Of a stretch of 64,000 bases of DNA, positions 47,315 to 56,974 are shown piece after piece. The position numbers and the translations under genes were made by a program. Under the pieces are notes generated by a model. It ran no database searches and was not told the DNA's origin. It was given only the letters and a program-made list of their open reading frames with translations. This DNA is from Geosporobacter ferrireducens (lineage in GTDB: Bacteria > Bacillota > Clostridia > Peptostreptococcales > Thermotaleaceae), in assembly GCF_001750685.1 (NCBI RefSeq), contig NZ_CP017269.1, positions 744,001 through 808,000 of the forward strand, written 5' to 3'. The stretch's first letter is position 1. The number at the start of each line of letters is the position of its first letter.

Positions 47315-49704
47315 CTCAGCTGTGCATTTAGTTTTTCTTCCAGTGTTCTAACAATTCTATCATGAATTTGTGCAACTTCTTCATCCACCAACGTACGATC
47401 TGCTGCACGATAGGTCAGGGAGTAGGCCACACTCTTATAGCCTTCTTGTATTTGCTTGCCCTTATAAACATCAAAAAGCTTTACGCTTTCTAGGATTGTA
47501 CCACCGTTATTCCAGATGATATCCTCTATCTCTTTTACATAAATACGATCTTCTAATACCAGTGCCATATCTCTTGTAATGGCAGGATATTTCGGCAATG
47601 GTTTATATAATCTGTCTAAACGTGTAATTTGCAGCAGTATATTAAAGTCTAGTTCCGCCACATAGGTTCTCTCATCAATATCATAATTTTCCGTTACATC
47701 CGGGTGTACTTCTCCCAGTACGCCTAGTATATGCTCTCCATACTGAATATTGGCACATCTTCCCGGGTGAAAGGATGGATGATTTTTTTCAGGCGTATAC
47801 TGACATTTCCCAACACCGAGCTTTACCAAAAGTTCTTCGATGGTCCCCTTCAAGGTATAAAAATCCGTACCTTTTCCATACATTCCCAGCGTTAAAACCT
47901 TCTTCTCTACCGGCAAACGATTCACAGGCACGCTGTAGGGTATAAATATTCTTCCCAGCTCAAAAGCCTTTGCGGACTCAACTTTTCTGTTGTAATTTCG
48001 TGCCAGTACCTCCAACATATTCGCAATCAATGTTGTGCGCATAATGCTGTTTTCTTCTCCTAAAGGATTGATTAACTTTACTACGTTTCGCATAAAGCTA
48101 TCCTCAGCAATACGAATCATATCAAAGCTTCTAGGACTTACAAATGAATAAGTTGTAATCTCATTCAATCCCAACCCATTTAAAATATCCTTACTGTAGT
48201 CCTCAATGATTTGACCGTTAGTTTTTGCACCCTGCGTATTTCCCTTTGGTGCAGTATTTGGTATTTCATCATAACCGTAGATTCTTGCAACTTCTTCTAC
48301 GATGTCGATTTCTTTCAATAAATCTGCCCGATAAGTAGGTACAGTCACTTTCATTATATTTGACTCAATAGCTACTTCTAATCCCAGTCTTTTTAAAATA
48401 TCCTGAATTTCTTCCGGCGAAAGAGAAATACCCAGCAGATTGTTGATTCGATGGGGTCTGACCTCAATGACCTTTTTTTCTACGGGTTCTGGATAGATGT
48501 CAATCGTTCCTTGAACAATTTTTCCAGCCCCTAAGAATTCGATCAGCTGGCATACGCGATCTGCAGCTAAGCGACAGCCATTTGGGTCAATTCCTTTTTC
48601 AAACCGGGCAGATGCCTCTGTTCTCAAACCAAGCTTTTTGGAGGTTGCCCGAATATTATCCGCATTAAAATAAGCAGATTCAATTAATATTCTCTTGGTC
48701 TGCTCTGTAACCTCGGAGTTTTCTCCTCCCATTACACCAGCCAAACCAACAGAACGCTTTCCATCGGCAATCATTAACATATTCTCATCCAAATTTCTCT
48801 GTACACCATCAAGGGTCTTAAATACTTCCCCTTCCGCCGCATTCCGTACGATGATTTTATGATCTTCCAACTGGTCTAAATCGAAGGCATGGAGCGGTTG
48901 GCCCATTTCCAGCATAACATAGTTTGTAATATCTACAATATTGTTGATCGGTCTTACCCCGGCTTCCATTAGTCTTTGCTGCAGCCACACCGGAGAAGGT
49001 TGAATCACTAAATCTGTAGCAACCCTACCTACATAGCGGCCGCATAATTCCGGATTTCTCACCTCTATTGAAGCATATTCGGCAATATTTCCATACTCCT
49101 CTTTAATTTTCACATCCGGATACTGGATTTGGCGGTTAAAGGTTGCTGCTGTTTCTCTGGCAATCCCCAGTATACTGAGACAATCAGGTCTATTTGGTGT
49201 TATTTCAAACTCAATGACCTGACCCTCAAATCCTAATACTTTTTTTATATCTTCTCCGAGGGGATAAGCTTGATCCAAAATAAAGATGCCCTCTTTTTGG
49301 TATTGGGGAATGACTTTATCTGCGATACCTAATTCCTTCGCTGAACACATCATTCCATTGGATTCTTCTCCCCTCAGTTTTCCTTTCTTGATCTTTACTC
49401 CACCAGGCAATTCTCCCCCGGCCATTACAATGGGAATATAGTCTCCAACTTTGATATTATTGGCTCCGGTGACAATCTGTATCACTTCTGTTCCCACATC
49501 TACCTTTGTTACAAGCAGCTTATCCGCATTGGGATGAGGATTCATTTCTAGAATTTTGCCAACAACTACTTTTTGAATTTCTTCCCCTAAATGTTCTACT
49601 GCCTCAACCTTTGAGCCAGACATTACCAGCTTATCACTTAATGTATTGATATCTAAATCTTCAATATTTACATATTCTCTCAACCATTTTACTGGGACAA
49701 ACAT
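47308..49704 (-). CDS. pheT: Phenylalanyl-tRNA synthetase beta subunit
   Basis: A 798-residue subunit. Domains in order: tRNA-binding EMAPII-like domain (about 40-150, VVVGKILEMNPHPNADKLLV), B3/B4 editing domain (about 210-380), B5 domain (about 405-480), the catalytic-like core (about 490-680) and the C-terminal FDX-ACB anticodon-binding domain (about 705-798, LPKYPAITRDMALVL). With PheS it forms the tetramer that charges tRNA-Phe. It lies 27 bp after pheS and shares its T-box leader. Confidence 0.96.
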   Translation of the reverse strand: MFVPVKWLREYVNIEDLDINTLSDKLVMSGSKVEAVEHLGEEIQKVVVGKILEMNPHPNADKLLVTKVDVGTEVIQIVTGANNIKVGDYIPIVMAGGELPGGVKIKKGKLRGEESNGMMCSAKELGIADKVIPQYQKEGIFILDQAYPLGEDIKKVLGFEGQVIEFEITPNRPDCLSILGIARETAATFNRQIQYPDVKIKEEYGNIAEYASIEVRNPELCGRYVGRVATDLVIQPSPVWLQQRLMEAGVRPINNIVDITNYVMLEMGQPLHAFDLDQLEDHKIIVRNAAEGEVFKTLDGVQRNLDENMLMIADGKRSVGLAGVMGGENSEVTEQTKRILIESAYFNADNIRATSKKLGLRTEASARFEKGIDPNGCRLAADRVCQLIEFLGAGKIVQGTIDIYPEPVEKKVIEVRPHRINNLLGISLSPEEIQDILKRLGLEVAIESNIMKVTVPTYRADLLKEIDIVEEVARIYGYDEIPNTAPKGNTQGAKTNGQIIEDYSKDILNGLGLNEITTYSFVSPRSFDMIRIAEDSFMRNVVKLINPLGEENSIMRTTLIANMLEVLARNYNRKVESAKAFELGRIFIPYSVPVNRLPVEKKVLTLGMYGKGTDFYTLKGTIEELLVKLGVGKCQYTPEKNHPSFHPGRCANIQYGEHILGVLGEVHPDVTENYDIDERTYVAELDFNILLQITRLDRLYKPLPKYPAITRDMALVLEDRIYVKEIEDIIWNNGGTILESVKLFDVYKGKQIQEGYKSVAYSLTYRAADRTLVDEEVAQIHDRIVRTLEEKLNAQLRK

Positions 49705-49731
49705 CCTATTCTTCCTCCTTTTGCAATCTAT

Positions 49732-50751
49732 TTAGAATTGGTTTATGAACCGCATGTCATTTTCAAAGAACAATCGGATATCATCGATACCTAAGCTTAG
49801 CATTGCAATACGATCCAAGCCCATTCCAAAAGCAAAACCGCTATATTCTTCCGGATCAATTCCGCAGATCTTCAATACATTTGGGTGTACCATGCCTGCA
49901 CCTAATATTTCAATCCATCCACTGCCTTTACAGACCCTACAGCCTGATCCTTGGCACTTAAAGCAAGTAACATCTACCTCTGCACTTGGTTCCGTGAAAG
50001 GAAAATAATGAGGTCTGAATTTCGTTTTCGTACCCACACCAAAAAGCTGCTTTGCAAATACATCCAAGGTCCCTTTTAAATCCGCCATGGTGATATTTTT
50101 GTCTACCACTAACCCTTCTATCTGATGGAACATTGGAGAGTGGGTAGCATCCGGTGTATCTCTTCGGAAACATCTTCCGGGGGATATAATTCGGATCGGA
50201 GGCTTCATTTTTTCCATGGTACGAATCTGCACGGTGGAGGTTTGTGTCCTGAGCAGGATATCATCTGAGATATAGAAAGTATCGGATAAATCTCTGGAAG
50301 GATGGGTTTTTGGTGCATTTAACGCATCAAAATTATAGTAGACCATATCTACTTCGGGCCCCTCTGCAATTTTAAAGCCCATTCCCATAAAGATGCCCTT
50401 TATTTCATCTAATACCTTCGTTAGAGGATGTTTATGGCCCAACTCCAGTTCTTTTCCCGGCATGGTGACATCAATGGTTTCCTTCATAAGTCTTGCATTT
50501 TTTTCTATAGCCTTTACACGATTGACCGCTTGCTCTAGCAGAGATTCAATCGCTTCCCTCACCTCATTGGCGATCTTACCTACTAGTGGTCTCTCCTCCG
50601 CAGATAATTCTCCCATTCCTCGTAAAACAGAAGTTAACTCTCCCTTTTTTCCAAGAAAACGCACGCGGATCTGCTCCAGTTCTTCCATTGATTGCGCCTG
50701 CCCTATAGCAGCTTCTGCAGATTGTTGAATTTGTTCAAGCTTTTGTTTCAT
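49732..50751 (-). CDS. pheS: Phenylalanyl-tRNA synthetase alpha subunit
   Basis: A 339-residue class II synthetase. The N-terminal coiled coil (about 1-85) is followed by the catalytic core with [13 protein letters not shown] (about 106), the motif-2 region [16 protein letters not shown] (about 200) and the motif-3 region [12 protein letters not shown] (about 310). ATG 50751 is chosen because GGAAGGAGAA lies just upstream; the longer open frame reads through the T-box terminator. Transcription starts at a promoter near 51221. Confidence 0.96.
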   Translation of the reverse strand: MKQKLEQIQQSAEAAIGQAQSMEELEQIRVRFLGKKGELTSVLRGMGELSAEERPLVGKIANEVREAIESLLEQAVNRVKAIEKNARLMKETIDVTMPGKELELGHKHPLTKVLDEIKGIFMGMGFKIAEGPEVDMVYYNFDALNAPKTHPSRDLSDTFYISDDILLRTQTSTVQIRTMEKMKPPIRIISPGRCFRRDTPDATHSPMFHQIEGLVVDKNITMADLKGTLDVFAKQLFGVGTKTKFRPHYFPFTEPSAEVDVTCFKCQGSGCRVCKGSGWIEILGAGMVHPNVLKICGIDPEEYSGFAFGMGLDRIAMLSLGIDDIRLFFENDMRFINQF

Positions 50752-50834
50752 TTTGATTCTCCTTCCATGCAATAAATATATTTCAATTTTTTCAACAAAG
50801 AAAACACTTTTAAAACAGTCAACCCTTTTTTCCA

Positions 50835-51075
50835 AAAATAAAAAAATCTTCAATCCCGAAAGGGACGAAGATTTCTCCGCGGTACCACCCTAATAGCTGA
50901 AAAGCTTTCAACCACTCCTTAGACGTAACGGCGTCGACCGATAGAACCTACTGCTACTTCAATTCTATAGTTCAAGAGCGAACTTCGGTTACATTACAAC
51001 TTCGAAATGCTCTCAGCCTTTGACATTTCTTCTCTGTAAGTCTTCCTATAACCTACTTTTCTCCATCATAACAGA
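50835..51075 (-). promoter_or_regulatory. T-box leader of pheST, specifier TTC (Phe)
   Basis: The minus strand carries the perfect T-box AGGGTGGTACCGCGG, a specifier loop GAAGTTCGC with TTC (50980-50982), and a terminator (AAATCTTCGTCCC with GGGATTGAAGATTT, then TTTT) before pheS. Uncharged tRNA-Phe would allow read-through. Confidence 0.93.
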
Positions 51076-51220
51076 TCTCACAATTCAGTTAGTTTGTTAC
51101 TAATTCCTTATAAACCAGATAGGCGTTTATATTTCCTGTTAACATAAAAAGCTTCCAGAATAATTCCGCAGTAGCAAACATAACTGCCTACACCCCTTTT
51201 CCGTAGCCTATTTTATAAAC

Positions 51221-51249
51221 ATTATAGCACATGAAAAAGAGGTTTACAA
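51221..51249 (-). promoter_or_regulatory. Promoter of the pheST leader
   Basis: TTGTAA, 17-bp spacer, TATAAT on the minus strand. The 51076-51298 stretch around it holds no gene. Confidence 0.8.
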
Positions 51250-51298
51250 GAATTAACAGAATCCATTTTTATAATATTTTTTAATTTTCAGATAATAG

Positions 51299-52111
51299 CT
51301 ACCTCATCCGCTGCCTTACTGCTTCATATAATACAATGGATGCTGCTACCGACACATTCAAGGATTCTGCTTTACCCGGAATAGGTATCTTCACTAAAGC
51401 ATCCGCCGCATCCATCCAGGTAGAAGATACACCATTGGCTTCATTTCCTACTACAATCACCACATCCTGCCGATAATCTACTTCATAGTGATAGGATACA
51501 GCATCAAGACTAGTGGTTAAAATTTTAATCTGATTATTTTTTAGAAAGCTGATACCTTCTTGGGAATCTTCCAGCATAAAAATCGGCAGGTGAAAAATCG
51601 ATCCCATTGTTGCCCGTATGGTTTTAGGATTATATAGGTCTACACATCCCTTGGTCAGCAGTATTGCATCTACGCCTGCACTATCTGCAGTTCTTATAAT
51701 CGTACCCAGATTGCCAGGGTCTTGTATTCTATCAAGCAATACATAAAAACTATTTTTTTTCTTTGGCAATTGCTCTAGACACATCTCTATTCTCGGAAGT
51801 ATTGCCATGATCCCTTGGGGAGATTCAGTTTCTGCAATCTCTCCATAAAGTTTTTCAGTCGTGTGATATACCTTCACACCCTGTTCAGCTAACTGTTTCA
51901 ACAGATTTTCTCCACCTGCAGCACGGTACAAAGCATCACAAAATACAGCATACTTAATCCTTTGCCTATTTTCAAGAGCATCACAAAGAATACGTACACC
52001 TTCTATCATGTATTCTTTATGCTTGTCTCTATATTTTCGCCTTGATAGCTGTTTAATATGCTTGATCACAGCATTCTCTGCGGAAAATATTTCTACGATC
52101 AATAAACTCAC
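51299..52111 (-). CDS. TrmH/SpoU family RNA methyltransferase
   Basis: A 270-residue SPOUT methyltransferase. The N-terminal substrate-binding domain (about 10-100) is followed by the trefoil-knot domain with LLDRIQDPGNLGTIIRTADS (about 125-144), VIVVGNEANGVS (about 217-228) and PIPGKAESLNVSVA (about 240-253), the three SPOUT motifs. It probably 2'-O-methylates rRNA or tRNA; the exact site is unknown. The start is GTG 52111, or TTG 52102, which has the better-spaced GGGGTGA. It lies just downstream of the potassium regulator gene. Confidence 0.9.
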   Translation of the reverse strand: MSLLIVEIFSAENAVIKHIKQLSRRKYRDKHKEYMIEGVRILCDALENRQRIKYAVFCDALYRAAGGENLLKQLAEQGVKVYHTTEKLYGEIAETESPQGIMAILPRIEMCLEQLPKKKNSFYVLLDRIQDPGNLGTIIRTADSAGVDAILLTKGCVDLYNPKTIRATMGSIFHLPIFMLEDSQEGISFLKNNQIKILTTSLDAVSYHYEVDYRQDVVIVVGNEANGVSSTWMDAADALVKIPIPGKAESLNVSVAASIVLYEAVRQRMR

Positions 52112-52120
52112 CCCAGGTTC

Positions 52121-52771
52121 TTATGCCTTGTTTTCAAGCTTCTGTACATCATCATTATGTCCAATCACAACCAGTACATCGTCTTTTCGGATGATGTCCA
52201 GTGCATTTGGTGATATGTTAATTTCTGCACCATGCTTAATCGCCATGACATTGATGCCGTATTTAGCGCGCATATTGAGTTCACTAAGCGTTTTACCTTC
52301 CCAATCCTTTAAGGCAGAGATTTCTACGATACTATAGTCCGGCGCCAATTCAATGTAGTCCAGTATATTAGAAGATACTAAATTGTGTGCAACACGAACG
52401 CCCATGTCTCTTTCAGGAAATACTACGCGATCTGCACCAATCTTATAAAGCACTTTTGCATGAAGTTCATTTTGCGCTTTTGCTACCACATACTTTACAC
52501 CTAATTCCTTAACAATCAGTGTAATAAGAATAGATGATTGTATGTCAGAACCAATGGTAATTACGGCTACGTCAAAATTTCGTATGCCTAGTGATTTAAC
52601 AGAAGCCTCGTCAGTAGCATCCGCTTGTACTGCATGGGTTACAGAATCCGATATGTTTTGGATCACATCTTCATTTTCATCAATAGCCAATACGTCATAG
52701 CCTAATCCGTATAAGGTTCTCGCCACACTAGAGCCAAATCTTCCACATCCAATCACTGCAAATTGCTTCAT
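52121..52771 (-). CDS. Potassium uptake regulator, TrkA/KtrA type
   Basis: A 216-residue RCK protein. The N-terminal RCK_N Rossmann domain starts with VIGCGRFGSSVARTL and has acidic residues after the second strand (IDENEDV), a nucleotide-binding pattern. The C-terminal RCK_C domain covers about 135-216. It gates the neighbouring TrkH/KtrB channel in response to ATP/ADP or NAD(H). It is encoded 12 bp after the channel gene. Between TrkA and KtrA, the single RCK unit and length favour KtrA. Confidence 0.92.
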   Translation of the reverse strand: MKQFAVIGCGRFGSSVARTLYGLGYDVLAIDENEDVIQNISDSVTHAVQADATDEASVKSLGIRNFDVAVITIGSDIQSSILITLIVKELGVKYVVAKAQNELHAKVLYKIGADRVVFPERDMGVRVAHNLVSSNILDYIELAPDYSIVEISALKDWEGKTLSELNMRAKYGINVMAIKHGAEINISPNALDIIRKDDVLVVIGHNDDVQKLENKA

Positions 52772-52783
52772 TGCTACACCCCT

Positions 52784-54148
52784 TTATCCAACAATTACTT
52801 TTTCTTCAGGATATTTGATCAATCCCTTTTTCTTCTTCTGCTGTCTTGCCACTGCCAATGCTAAGGTAAGCGGTCCTACTCTCCCTGCAAACATGGTAAT
52901 AGAAACCAGTATCCTGCCTGACAAACTGAGAGAAGGTGTAATGCCCAAGGACAATCCTACAGTGCCGAAGGCAGAAGTAGCTTCGAAAAATATCTCTACA
53001 AAGCTAAAATCCTTTTCTGTGATCGATAATACCATGGTCATCAACACAATAAGAAGCATAGCTATGCCGATTACAGCTAGAGAACGATTGATGATATCCC
53101 TAGGAATTCTCTTTTGAAAAATCTCCGTATCATCATTTCCTTTAATTACCGATACAATGGTCCAGATTACTACCCCGGCTGTAGTGGTTTTTACCCCTCC
53201 TGCCGTAGAAGCTGAAGATCCACCGATAAACATCAGTACGATCGTTAGAAAAATTGAGGCTGTTGTCAGCTGATCTGTAGGAAGGGTATTAAACCCTGCC
53301 GTACGGGGTGTGATGCCATGAAACATACCAGACAAGAGCTTGCCTCTCAATGGTAGATTGCCCATGGTTGCCGGATTGCTATACTCTAAGATTAAGATCA
53401 TAATAAATCCGAGACCAATTAAAGCAGCTGAAATAGATAAAACCATTTTCGTATGTAAAGAAAACCGGGAAAATCTTTTTTTCTGTAAGCAATCTACTAC
53501 CACAGTAAAACCTAATCCACCAATCACAATCAGAATCCAAACAACTACATTGACCAACGGATCATTGACAAAGGATGTAAGACTTGTAAAATCGCCCATT
53601 AAGTCAAAACCCGCATTACAGAAAGCAGAAATTGAATGGAAAATACTATAGGCAATTCCCTTGGAAACCCCGAAAATAGGAATAAATCGAATGGATAGGA
53701 GAATCGCCCCTATTCCTTCGATTAGAAAGGTTGCAACCAGAATATACTGGGTAAGTCTTACAATACCTGATATTTTAAACTGATTTAGCGCCTCCTGCAT
53801 TACCAGTCTCTCTCTTAATGTAATTTTTTTACCCAAAATGAAAAAGATCAGTGTTGCTAGGGTCATAAATCCTAATCCGCCGATTTGGATCAAAAAAAGA
53901 ATTACCGTTTGTCCAAATACAGTCCAATAGGTGCCCGTATCTACAACAACTAAGCCTGTTACGCAAACAGCGGAAGTCGCTGTAAAAAGTGCGTTTACAA
54001 ATCCAATACTTTCTCCATTCCTTGATGCAATCGGTAGATTCAGCAGAATACTTCCGATCAATATAACGCTTGCAAAGCCCAACACCATAATTTGTGCAGG
54101 ATTGAGCTTCAATCGCTCGATTCTTCTATTTACTTCGATAGTACTCAC
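52784..54148 (-). CDS. Potassium uptake channel, TrkH/KtrB type
   Basis: A 454-residue integral membrane protein with about ten membrane segments and four pore-loop repeats whose glycine filter residues can be seen, for example TSAVCVTGLVVVDT (about 58-71), SAFCNAGFDL and GITPRTAGFN. It mediates K+ uptake, often coupled to Na+. Length favours KtrB. The start is GTG 54148; the ribosome binding site (GGACAGAGG) is moderate, so the true start could differ by a few codons. It forms one operon with the regulator gene. Confidence 0.92.
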   Translation of the reverse strand: MSTIEVNRRIERLKLNPAQIMVLGFASVILIGSILLNLPIASRNGESIGFVNALFTATSAVCVTGLVVVDTGTYWTVFGQTVILFLIQIGGLGFMTLATLIFFILGKKITLRERLVMQEALNQFKISGIVRLTQYILVATFLIEGIGAILLSIRFIPIFGVSKGIAYSIFHSISAFCNAGFDLMGDFTSLTSFVNDPLVNVVVWILIVIGGLGFTVVVDCLQKKRFSRFSLHTKMVLSISAALIGLGFIMILILEYSNPATMGNLPLRGKLLSGMFHGITPRTAGFNTLPTDQLTTASIFLTIVLMFIGGSSASTAGGVKTTTAGVVIWTIVSVIKGNDDTEIFQKRIPRDIINRSLAVIGIAMLLIVLMTMVLSITEKDFSFVEIFFEATSAFGTVGLSLGITPSLSLSGRILVSITMFAGRVGPLTLALAVARQQKKKKGLIKYPEEKVIVG

Positions 54149-54273
54149 CTCTGTCCAACATTTTCCTATTATTCTTCATTTTATTATTATAGCACTTTCA
54201 ATCATTTTTTACAAAGGAAGCCTGATATTCTATTATTGTATACAGTTTCACTGAAGATATGAGTGAACGCCAA

Positions 54274-54300
54274 TAAAAAAACAGACTCTTTGCAGAGTCC
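54274..54300 (-). terminator. Terminator after rplT
   Basis: GGACTCT and AGAGTCT arms with a GCAA loop and TTTTTTT on the minus strand. Confidence 0.88.
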
Positions 54301-54306
54301 ATTTTA

Positions 54307-54666
54307 TTATGCATTAAGTTTTTGTTTTGCTACGTCTACTAATTGCTTAAAACCTGCCTCATCATAAATAGCCATTTCAGCCAGCATTTTTCTATTTACT
54401 TCAATACCAGCCATTTTCAACCCATTGATTAACCGGCTGTAGGAGATTCCATTCATTCTCGCTCCAGCGTTAATTCTGGCAATCCATAGCTTTCTAAAAT
54501 CTCTTTTTCTCAGCTTACGTCCAATATATGCAAACCGTAAGGATCTCATTACAGCTTCATTAGCAGGTCTGAAAAGCTTGCTTTTTGCACCATAATAGCC
54601 CTTTGCAAGTTTTAATATCTTTTTATGCTTTTTCTTCGCATTAATTGCTTTTTTCACTCTTGCCAT
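54307..54666 (-). CDS. rplT: 50S ribosomal protein L20
   Basis: A 119-residue L20: [40 protein letters not shown] and [16 protein letters not shown] are the family blocks. It binds 23S rRNA early in 50S assembly. In Firmicutes it also represses its own operon through the infC leader. Last gene of infC-rpmI-rplT. Confidence 0.98.
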   Translation of the reverse strand: MARVKKAINAKKKHKKILKLAKGYYGAKSKLFRPANEAVMRSLRFAYIGRKLRKRDFRKLWIARINAGARMNGISYSRLINGLKMAGIEVNRKMLAEMAIYDEAGFKQLVDVAKQKLNA

Positions 54667-54693
54667 GTTTTCTACCTCCTTTACAATTCTTTT

Positions 54694-54891
54694 TTATGCG
54701 TATGGTAATAAAATTCTAACTCTTCTTTCATCTGCTTTTGTCATTACAGTAGCTTTACGAAGATTTCTTTTTCTTTTTGCAGATTTTTTTGTTAAGATGT
54801 GGCTTTTGTAGGCCTTTGATCTCTTTACGCGACCTTTTTTAGTTAAAGAAAATCTCTTAGCAGCTCCACGATGGGTTTTCATTTTTGGCAT
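54694..54891 (-). CDS. rpmI: 50S ribosomal protein L35
   Basis: A 65-residue very basic protein, [20 protein letters not shown] at the start, and the usual [17 protein letters not shown] block. Middle gene of the infC-rpmI-rplT operon, 23 bp after infC. Confidence 0.98.
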   Translation of the reverse strand: MPKMKTHRGAAKRFSLTKKGRVKRSKAYKSHILTKKSAKRKRNLRKATVMTKADERRVRILLPYA

Positions 54892-54914
54892 TATTGTTTC
54901 CTCCCCTCTATCAT

Positions 54915-55427
54915 CTAAGCATTTTTGGGTGTTAAGATCATTATCATGCTTTTTCCCTCTAAAATAGGCTTCTTTTCTACGATGCCTGCTTCTGAGATCA
55001 GCTGTGTAAATTTATCCATAACTGCATAGCCCAGATCCACATACCCAGCTTCTCTTCCTCTAAATCTTAGAGTAACTTTTACCTTATCACCACTGGATAA
55101 AAATTTTACGGCATTGCTTGCCTTTACACCTAAATCATGTTCTTCAATATTAGGACTCAAACGTACTTCCTTTACGCTGACGATTTTCTGCTTCTTCTTT
55201 GCCTCTTTTTCTTTTTTGGAAAGCTCATATTTATACTTTCCAAAATCCATAATTCTGCACACCGGCGGCTTCGCTTGCGGTGCAATCTTTACAAGGTCTA
55301 GTCGTTTTTCAGCAGCAATCTCCATGGCTTTTTTAGTTGGTACAATACCTAATTGCTCGCCATCCGCATCAATAAGTCGTACTTCTCTGTCCCGAATCTC
55401 TTCATTAATTTCTAATTCTTTAATAAT
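54915..55427 (-). CDS. infC: Translation initiation factor IF-3
   Basis: About 170 residues. The N-domain begins [20 protein letters not shown], the linker is Lys-rich ([20 protein letters not shown]), and the C-domain contains [20 protein letters not shown] and [11 protein letters not shown]. No ATG fits the full domain; the start must be ATT at 55427 (or the next ATT at 55424), six bases after GGAGG. An AUU start is the classical feedback device of infC, since IF-3 rejects non-standard starts. A shorter reading from ATG 55325 would lack half the N-domain. Confidence 0.93.
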   Translation of the reverse strand: MIKELEINEEIRDREVRLIDADGEQLGIVPTKKAMEIAAEKRLDLVKIAPQAKPPVCRIMDFGKYKYELSKKEKEAKKKQKIVSVKEVRLSPNIEEHDLGVKASNAVKFLSSGDKVKVTLRFRGREAGYVDLGYAVMDKFTQLISEAGIVEKKPILEGKSMIMILTPKNA

Positions 55428-55439
55428 TCTCCACCTCCA

Positions 55440-55602
55440 TTTAATGAATCGTCACAATATGCATATATAAAAGGCGGATGCTTAACACATCCGCCTCACA
55501 AGACCATAAACTTATCAAACAAAATATAAGCTGCAAGTCCATATGAACCTTACGAACCCTTGTTGTAAGGTGAGAAGCGGAAAGTCTTCTACTTTCTGTT
55601 AC
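55440..55602 (-). promoter_or_regulatory. L20-type leader with terminator ahead of infC
   Basis: The minus strand has a conserved TTCCGCTTCTCACC segment, typical of Firmicutes L20 leaders, complementary stretches downstream, and a terminator hairpin GGCGGATG-TGTTAAG-CATCCGCC with a T-rich tail at 55468-55495. L20 binding would favour termination. Confidence 0.8.
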
Positions 55603-55608
55603 CAATAG

Positions 55609-55637
55609 ATTGTATCATGTCATTTCTTGATTGTCAA
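55609..55637 (-). promoter_or_regulatory. Promoter of the infC operon
   Basis: TTGACA, 17-bp spacer, TACAAT on the minus strand; near consensus. Confidence 0.88.
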
Positions 55638-55666
55638 CGCTATTATGTATTTTTTGTTTAATTATA

Positions 55667-56974
55667 CTATGACGTTTTTCTTTTAGCTTGAACCTGATGC
55701 TTCCATGCATGAAGTCCTAATGATACACCAATTACGCCGTAAGCCACAAAGGATCTAAAGTATTCTCCAATCTCCGCACTACCCAGTAAGTTCTTACCGG
55801 CTTGCGGAGAGACGATGAACAAAGTGTGCAGAAGCAATGTTCCCGTTAATGCCTGGCCGATAGTAGCCTTTGTTACAGATGCCCCACCGATTAAAAGTGC
55901 CGCTGCTGCAAACATCCCTACCTGTTCATGACTTCCATAGGTGTTGAGCGTCCCCATATTCTGCAAGAAGATGATCTGCCCCCATGCTGCTAAAACAGTA
56001 GATATAATAATTGCTATGACCCGTACCTTATCCACATGAATCCCAGACACCTTGGCGATATGCATATCTTGGCCCACGGTTCTAAATTCCTGTCCTAACT
56101 TAGTCTTCACAATAAATACATTAAATAAACATAGCATTCCAATAACTGCAAAAGTTATAATCGGCAGCATTACCATGTTATATACAGACTTCGTATTCAT
56201 TAATGCAAAGCCGGTCACGCTTATCACTGCACAGATTACAAGATAAACATAATACTTCACGGGATTCTGCATTTTAGACTTCTTCAGAATCACCTTATAA
56301 ACATAATACATCACCATACCTACAGCACATAATACCCCGAAAATAAATAAAGTTTTACTCATACTTAATTTGAAAATATTGTCTAACGAATATTTAATTG
56401 CCATTAAATCAATTGTATTTTTAATTCCGATTCCAGTAGTCAAGACCAGTACTTTATTCTTCATCGGTATGATTGTTCCTATGAAAAAAAGAAATACAAG
56501 CTGATATAGACCATTGGCAAAGAAGCCTAAAATCATACTGGTGATCATTTCCTGACCTTTTGTCTTGTTTAACAGTTTCCCTGTCAAATATCCAAAAACA
56601 ATGGCAAAGGGTGTACACATTACTATGGTGGTGGCAAAACCGGCCAATCCGGTAATTTTCCAGTGGGTTACTGCAATAATTGCAATTTGCCCTGCCATAG
56701 CGCCCAATACGATAGCAAAGTTCAGTCCCATTCCGGCCAATACAGGTATAATCAATGCCAGTACAATGAAGGAGTTCCTGGCTACACGGGCAACCAGCTC
56801 ATTTAATATGTACAGCGGCGGTTGTTTTGCCAGTTTTACACCGATCAGACAGATAATAATGAATAGGATCGGTACCACATTGTCTAATAATAGTTGTCTA
56901 ACTTTTTTCCCATAATCAGTTTTTTGGTTGGTTGCAATTTCTATCTTTGTGTTCATTTCACTCATCCTACTCAC
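55667..56974 (-). CDS. ABC transporter permease (second of two), BPD_transp_2 family
   Basis: A 435-residue membrane protein with about ten hydrophobic segments and the RbsC/YufQ-type permease fold: GMGLNFAIVLGAMAGQIAII (about 82-101), the coupling region GQDMHIAKVSGIHVDKVR and ALLIGGASVTKATIGQALTG near the C-terminus. It is longer than its partner by a loop of about 70 residues in the middle. It overlaps the other permease gene by 8 bp. With the ATPase and DUF3798 protein it forms one importer. Confidence 0.85.
   Translation of the reverse strand: MSRMSEMNTKIEIATNQKTDYGKKVRQLLLDNVVPILFIIICLIGVKLAKQPPLYILNELVARVARNSFIVLALIIPVLAGMGLNFAIVLGAMAGQIAIIAVTHWKITGLAGFATTIVMCTPFAIVFGYLTGKLLNKTKGQEMITSMILGFFANGLYQLVFLFFIGTIIPMKNKVLVLTTGIGIKNTIDLMAIKYSLDNIFKLSMSKTLFIFGVLCAVGMVMYYVYKVILKKSKMQNPVKYYVYLVICAVISVTGFALMNTKSVYNMVMLPIITFAVIGMLCLFNVFIVKTKLGQEFRTVGQDMHIAKVSGIHVDKVRVIAIIISTVLAAWGQIIFLQNMGTLNTYGSHEQVGMFAAAALLIGGASVTKATIGQALTGTLLLHTLFIVSPQAGKNLLGSAEIGEYFRSFVAYGVIGVSLGLHAWKHQVQAKRKTS

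Noticed and set aside
55114..55470. Plus-strand open frame opposite infC
   Set aside because: Covers the IF-3 N-domain and leader on the real strand; no independent support.
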